A DNA stretch of 64,000 bases from Thermoprotei archaeon (lineage in GTDB: Archaea > Thermoproteota > Thermoprotei > Gearchaeales > Gearchaeaceae): contig JAFMCU010000007.1 in NCBI GenBank assembly GCA_017857595.1, forward strand, positions 1-64,000, written 5' to 3'. The notes below the pieces were generated by a model. The model worked only from the letters and a program-made list of their open reading frames with translations, had not been told where the DNA came from and ran no database searches. Position 1 is the first letter of the stretch, and the number at the start of each line of letters is the position of its first letter. This document shows positions 61,034 to 64,000 of the stretch, piece after piece. The translations under genes and the position numbers were made by a program.

Positions 61034-63210
61034 TATTTCATTCCTGGCCAGTGATATATGTACGACATGATCACAGAAACAGGTGGTTCAACAAAGTTTG
61101 GTGGATATAATATTTTATATATAAGTACTGAGCCTTGAGGCGATGCATAAACGAGCTGGAAATATTTCAAAGGTTTAAAGTTTAATTGTTGTATTTGTTG
61201 AGGATAATTTGCCATACTCCTTAATCCTGGAATATCAGTATAAATCATTCTATAAAGTATAGCTTTAGAACCGTAAGGTCCATTGGGAATTGTAACAGTT
61301 ATTTGTGTTCCAAATATATTTATTGTAGTAGTATTTAAATAAAGTTGCCTTACTTGTTGATCTGAATAATTAAATGCAATTCTTAACATCCAATAACTTT
61401 TTTCAATATCTCCGCCGATGTTAATCCATTCATTTATTTGAGGTATTTGTATAAATTGTTCGTAAACAAGTACGTAAGAAGCTCCAAAATATTTGAATAT
61501 TTGTAACGCTCTAGTTTCGTTATCCGAGGTTAATGCTGCACCTACTAATTGTATTTGAGTTTCATTAAAGTTTGCATTATCACAAACAGTTGGTCTACCG
61601 CCAACAATTGTTATCCAATATCCATAGTCCCACCAAGCTGCAATAACTGCATTCTCGGGAATGTTATTCCTCATCCAAGCAAATGTAGCAACCCAATCTT
61701 GAGTATAACTACCTGTTTGTGAAGAAAGTATACTAGGCGGCGAAGCAGCGTAGGTTACAACGTTGGGTGTCATAGCTAAACTAGCTACTAAACTCATAAG
61801 TATAAGAATTATTATTAGTATTCCACCGTAGGAAGAAGGTATACCTTTAAATAGTTTTCCTCTTTTTCTATCGATGAAAGTTTCCTTTTTTTGCCTTAAA
61901 ATAGATGCATAATTCATAAAGAGCGCTGCTAATCCTAAAGAACCTATTATTGTATCAGGTATAGTTGATAACATGAATAATCTTGAAGTCGATGCTGCAG
62001 CCCAGAGCGCTGTAAATCCAACCAAAAACATAAATATATCCGCACTAGTTCTTCTTTTAGTTATGAAAAAGAATCCTAAAGGAATAAATAAGATTAGTAT
62101 TCCATAATTTATGAAAAATTGTGACCAGCTTGCTGAAACATGCTCAGCTACAGAATTTACCCATGGATCGTTTGTTCTAGCGAGTGGATCTAATATTATT
62201 TGATATTTTGCACCGATACCACTAGCTATTCCTAAGTAGGAAAGCCCGTAAAATCCTGCCAAAATTATAATGAGGGTAATGAAAGAATATAAAGCAACTT
62301 TAATCCTTGGTATTTGTTTAAAGTATCTAATGACAAACATGATAGGATAAACAGCGTAAGGTAAAGCTGTAAAGCCACTTAATAGAAATATTTGTGTTCT
62401 TGGTATTGCAGCTATCATTAATATAGACATCGTCATTCCAATAAAGTACGTTCTAGCTACATTATCAACGTCTTTACCTAAAAAGGCAAGAACTAACACA
62501 GTTAAAGCGAACAGATTAATTAAGTATGTAAAAGAACCCCAAGTCATAATAATTATAGATAAGCTTATTCCCGTTATTATCGGGTATATATAAGATTTTT
62601 TCTTGATAGACCTTATGAATGCTAGCATGAATAAAGCTATAAAAACTTGTGATGTGCCGTCATCATCAAAAAAGCCATACGCTGTTCTTGGAATATCTGC
62701 TGTTGTTATAGCATAAAAGAATGAAGCAAGTAATCCAGTAGTCTTGCTATGCACTTCCTTACCAATGTAATACATAATAATACCTGAGAATGCTGCAGAA
62801 AAAGGCGTGACGAATCCTACCACGTACATTAAGGGTAAATTAATTCCAAGACCTTGGAGTATAAGATAAACAAAAGCGCCTATAAAACCTGTTCCTGGAT
62901 ATGCATTCGATGCAATAGCTCTTCCCATTGGCCTCCAAAAATCATAATTGATTCCTTGATAGAACCATGCAATAAAACCATACCATCCATGATTAACTAC
63001 GTATTGCGCATTATAATATTGAAAATATGGATCGAATTCATTTAAATAAACCCCATATTTAAATAAAGGTATTAATCTTATTGCCAGAGTTAAAGTGAAG
63101 TTTAAGGCTAATATAATTGCTATAGCAATGTTTTCCATTGTAGGAGGCGGAATTTTTTCCTTAACTTTTTTTATAAATTTTTTAATTCTTGATTGCTTCT
63201 CTTCTTCCAT
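61030..63210 (-). CDS. aglB: Oligosaccharyltransferase AglB (STT3)
   Basis: A 726-residue multi-helix enzyme that moves an N-glycan from a dolichyl lipid to asparagine in NxS/T sites of exported proteins. The first metal aspartate is Asp60 (NEFDPYFQYY), the second metal region is FFDDDGTSQVF, and the outer WWDYG motif is at 526-530 (AAWWDYGYWITIVGG). The short basic N-terminus precedes thirteen or so helices and a globular C-terminus. It fits the surface proteins of archaea, including the DUF4382 gene here. It shares a divergent promoter with gcvH. Confidence 0.96.
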   Translation of the reverse strand: MEEEKQSRIKKFIKKVKEKIPPPTMENIAIAIILALNFTLTLAIRLIPLFKYGVYLNEFDPYFQYYNAQYVVNHGWYGFIAWFYQGINYDFWRPMGRAIASNAYPGTGFIGAFVYLILQGLGINLPLMYVVGFVTPFSAAFSGIIMYYIGKEVHSKTTGLLASFFYAITTADIPRTAYGFFDDDGTSQVFIALFMLAFIRSIKKKSYIYPIITGISLSIIIMTWGSFTYLINLFALTVLVLAFLGKDVDNVARTYFIGMTMSILMIAAIPRTQIFLLSGFTALPYAVYPIMFVIRYFKQIPRIKVALYSFITLIIILAGFYGLSYLGIASGIGAKYQIILDPLARTNDPWVNSVAEHVSASWSQFFINYGILILFIPLGFFFITKRRTSADIFMFLVGFTALWAAASTSRLFMLSTIPDTIIGSLGLAALFMNYASILRQKKETFIDRKRGKLFKGIPSSYGGILIIILILMSLVASLAMTPNVVTYAASPPSILSSQTGSYTQDWVATFAWMRNNIPENAVIAAWWDYGYWITIVGGRPTVCDNANFNETQIQLVGAALTSDNETRALQIFKYFGASYVLVYEQFIQIPQINEWINIGGDIEKSYWMLRIAFNYSDQQVRQLYLNTTTINIFGTQITVTIPNGPYGSKAILYRMIYTDIPGLRSMANYPQQIQQLNFKPLKYFQLVYASPQGSVLIYKILYPPNFVEPPVSVIMSYIYHWPGMKY

Positions 63211-63229
63211 TTAATCTATCTATACGTTA

Positions 63230-63250
63230 ATGATTTATTTATATTTTGAA
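63230..63250. promoter_or_regulatory. Shared divergent promoter of aglB and gcvH
   Basis: Only 55 bases separate the two starts. TTTATTTATATTTTGAAAT lies about 26 bases before the gcvH ATG, and the same A/T block read the other way (AATATAAATAAAT) is about 28 bases before the aglB ATG. One TATA region may serve both directions. Competition for it could link the two genes. Confidence 0.5.
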
Positions 63251-63265
63251 ATAAATTTTCAATAT

Positions 63266-63655
63266 ATGAGTTCGACAAAAAATCCTATCGACAGAAAGTA
63301 TACAAAGGATCATGAATGGGCTCTAAGAGAAGGAGATATTGTTGTTGTAGGAATAACTTGGTATGCTCAATCCAAGCTTAAAGATATAGTATTTGTTGAT
63401 TTGCCTAAGGTAGGCAAAAAAGTTAATAAGTCTGAGCCAGTAGCAGTTGTTGAATCTGTAAAAACAGCTTCAGACGTATATTCACCTTTAAGTGGTGAAA
63501 TAATTGAAGTAAATAAAGAATTAGAAACAAGTCCTGAACTAATTAATAAAGATCCTTATAATAAAGGATGGATATTTAAGATAAAGCCATCAAATTTGGA
63601 AAAAGAGTGGAATGAATTATTGGATGCAAAAGATTATGAAAAATTAATTCAATAA
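63266..63655 (+). CDS. gcvH: Glycine cleavage system H protein
   Basis: A 129-residue lipoyl carrier that shuttles the aminomethyl group between P, T and L proteins. DHEWALREGDIVVVGITWYAQ opens the fold, ESVKTASDVYSPLSGEI holds the lipoylated Lys66, and NKDPYNKGWIFKIK is the C-terminal motif. An upstream TTG/ATG-like start at 63230 would add 12 hydrophobic residues before MSSTKNP and is rejected. The P, T and L genes are not nearby. Confidence 0.95.
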   Translation: MSSTKNPIDRKYTKDHEWALREGDIVVVGITWYAQSKLKDIVFVDLPKVGKKVNKSEPVAVVESVKTASDVYSPLSGEIIEVNKELETSPELINKDPYNKGWIFKIKPSNLEKEWNELLDAKDYEKLIQ

Positions 63656-63975
63656 ACATTTTTTCTTTTAAATATACCTAAATATAAGTTAGCACTTTGA
63701 GCTTTAATTACTTTAAACCAAACATCATAAGCTATGTCAAGAAATTTTTTCATTTCTTCAGGAGTGGAGGCTTTTTGACTTAAGTATAGTGAATATTCTA
63801 TAATAGCTTTAGCATGCTGAATGTCATTCAAATCTTTTAAATTCATACCCTTTTCTTTAATTATTTTTTCTGATTCTTCTAAATTAAAGATGTATACAGG
63901 TCTTCTTCTATAACTTGCAATTATAGTGTATAAAAATCCTACAATTAAAAGATAAAAAGATATATAAACAATCAT
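63649..63975 (-). CDS. Small membrane-anchored protein, unknown
   Basis: A 108-residue protein with one N-terminal helix (MIVYISFYLLIVGFLYTIIASY), then RRRP, and a soluble helical remainder (HAKAIIEYSLYLSQKASTPEEM). No family is recognised. The arginine-rich stop suggests that the tail is cytoplasmic. It overlaps gcvH by seven bases at the ends. Its ATG may overlap the start of a divergent gene at the window edge. Confidence 0.5.
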   Translation of the reverse strand: MIVYISFYLLIVGFLYTIIASYRRRPVYIFNLEESEKIIKEKGMNLKDLNDIQHAKAIIEYSLYLSQKASTPEEMKKFLDIAYDVWFKVIKAQSANLYLGIFKRKNVY

Positions 63976-64000
63976 GTTTAAACTAGCTGAAATTGAAATC
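63974..64000 (+). CDS. Possible start of a gene running off the right edge
   Basis: ATG at 63974 opens nine sense codons (MFKLAEIEI) to the window end. It would overlap the opposite ATG by three bases in CATG. The sequence is too short to judge; a real gene is only a guess. Confidence 0.2.

Noticed and set aside
1-64000. CRISPR array, tRNA, rRNA or complete insertion sequence
   Set aside because: No regularly spaced repeats, no tRNA cloverleaf with GGTTC arm, no rRNA segment and no transposase were found.

Overview
The window comes from a very AT-rich archaeal genome, about 30% GC by eye. It is almost certainly a member of the Thermoproteota (crenarchaeal type), and the gene content fits an aerobic or microaerobic heterotroph such as a Sulfolobales- or Acidilobales-like thermoacidophile. 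The evidence is a eukaryote-like information-processing cluster (Csl4, RpoL, TFS, PCNA, PriL, PriS, Gins51, L44e, S27e, eIF2-alpha, Nop10), an AglB oligosaccharyltransferase, KaiC-type ATPases, and TATA boxes sitting 22-30 bases upstream of start codons with almost no leader. No rRNA, tRNA, CRISPR array or intact insertion sequence was found.

Layout. 1-3646 (minus): a tight five-gene operon of a C69/secernin-like peptidase, a saccharopine-dehydrogenase-like enzyme, two SCP2-like lipid-binding proteins and the start of an APC permease cut off at the left edge. 3774-6197: a methyltransferase and a lone urocanase. 6278-16165: an acyl-CoA catabolic island with a MaoC hydratase, an acetoacetyl-CoA-synthetase-like ligase, a DUF35 protein, two thiolase-like proteins without the nucleophilic cysteine, a fatty-acyl ligase and two acyl-CoA dehydrogenases. 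16176-19006: DoxX and DUF998 membrane proteins, an LLM flavin oxidoreductase and a gamma-glutamylcyclotransferase-like protein. 19308-21347: a wrecked archaeal ATPase and a proC frameshifted near its start. 21422-29636: mixed metabolism (NicO-like transporter, flavin-binding protein, SCP2 plus alcohol dehydrogenase, a degenerate R2-like ferritin fold, nitrilase, MsrA, radical SAM protein, beta-lactamase-fold nuclease). 29774-37070: M1 aminopeptidase, a broken tmcA, Ndk, a thioesterase and NDH-2. 37079-53482: transporters, a KaiC-like ATPase with a frameshift, CBS plus citrate synthase, peroxiredoxin, Ntn hydrolases, a membrane-protein group, QueE and thioredoxin. 53548-61033: the replication, transcription and translation cluster. 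61030 to the end: AglB, GcvH and a small membrane protein.

How the genes work together. The 6-16 kb island supplies ligases, FAD dehydrogenases, a hydratase and C-C-cleaving candidates, enough for activation and oxidation of branched or lipid-type acids. The cysteine-less thiolase pair beside DUF35 and MaoC resembles the aldolase step of bacterial steroid side-chain degradation more than classical thiolysis. Citrate synthase and NDH-2 would take the resulting acetyl-CoA and NADH. The 53.5-61 kb cluster is the conserved crenarchaeal core.

The most striking feature is gene decay. tmcA has lost its helicase core: a Walker A remnant is still readable out of frame at the deletion junction. An ATPase gene is broken in several places, and proC and a kaiC-like gene each carry one frameshift. 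Each could be real decay, recoding or a sequence error, and the findings say how to tell these apart. Two short intergenic stretches with raised GC and hairpin potential (34948-35001 and 54722-55040) are candidate noncoding RNAs.
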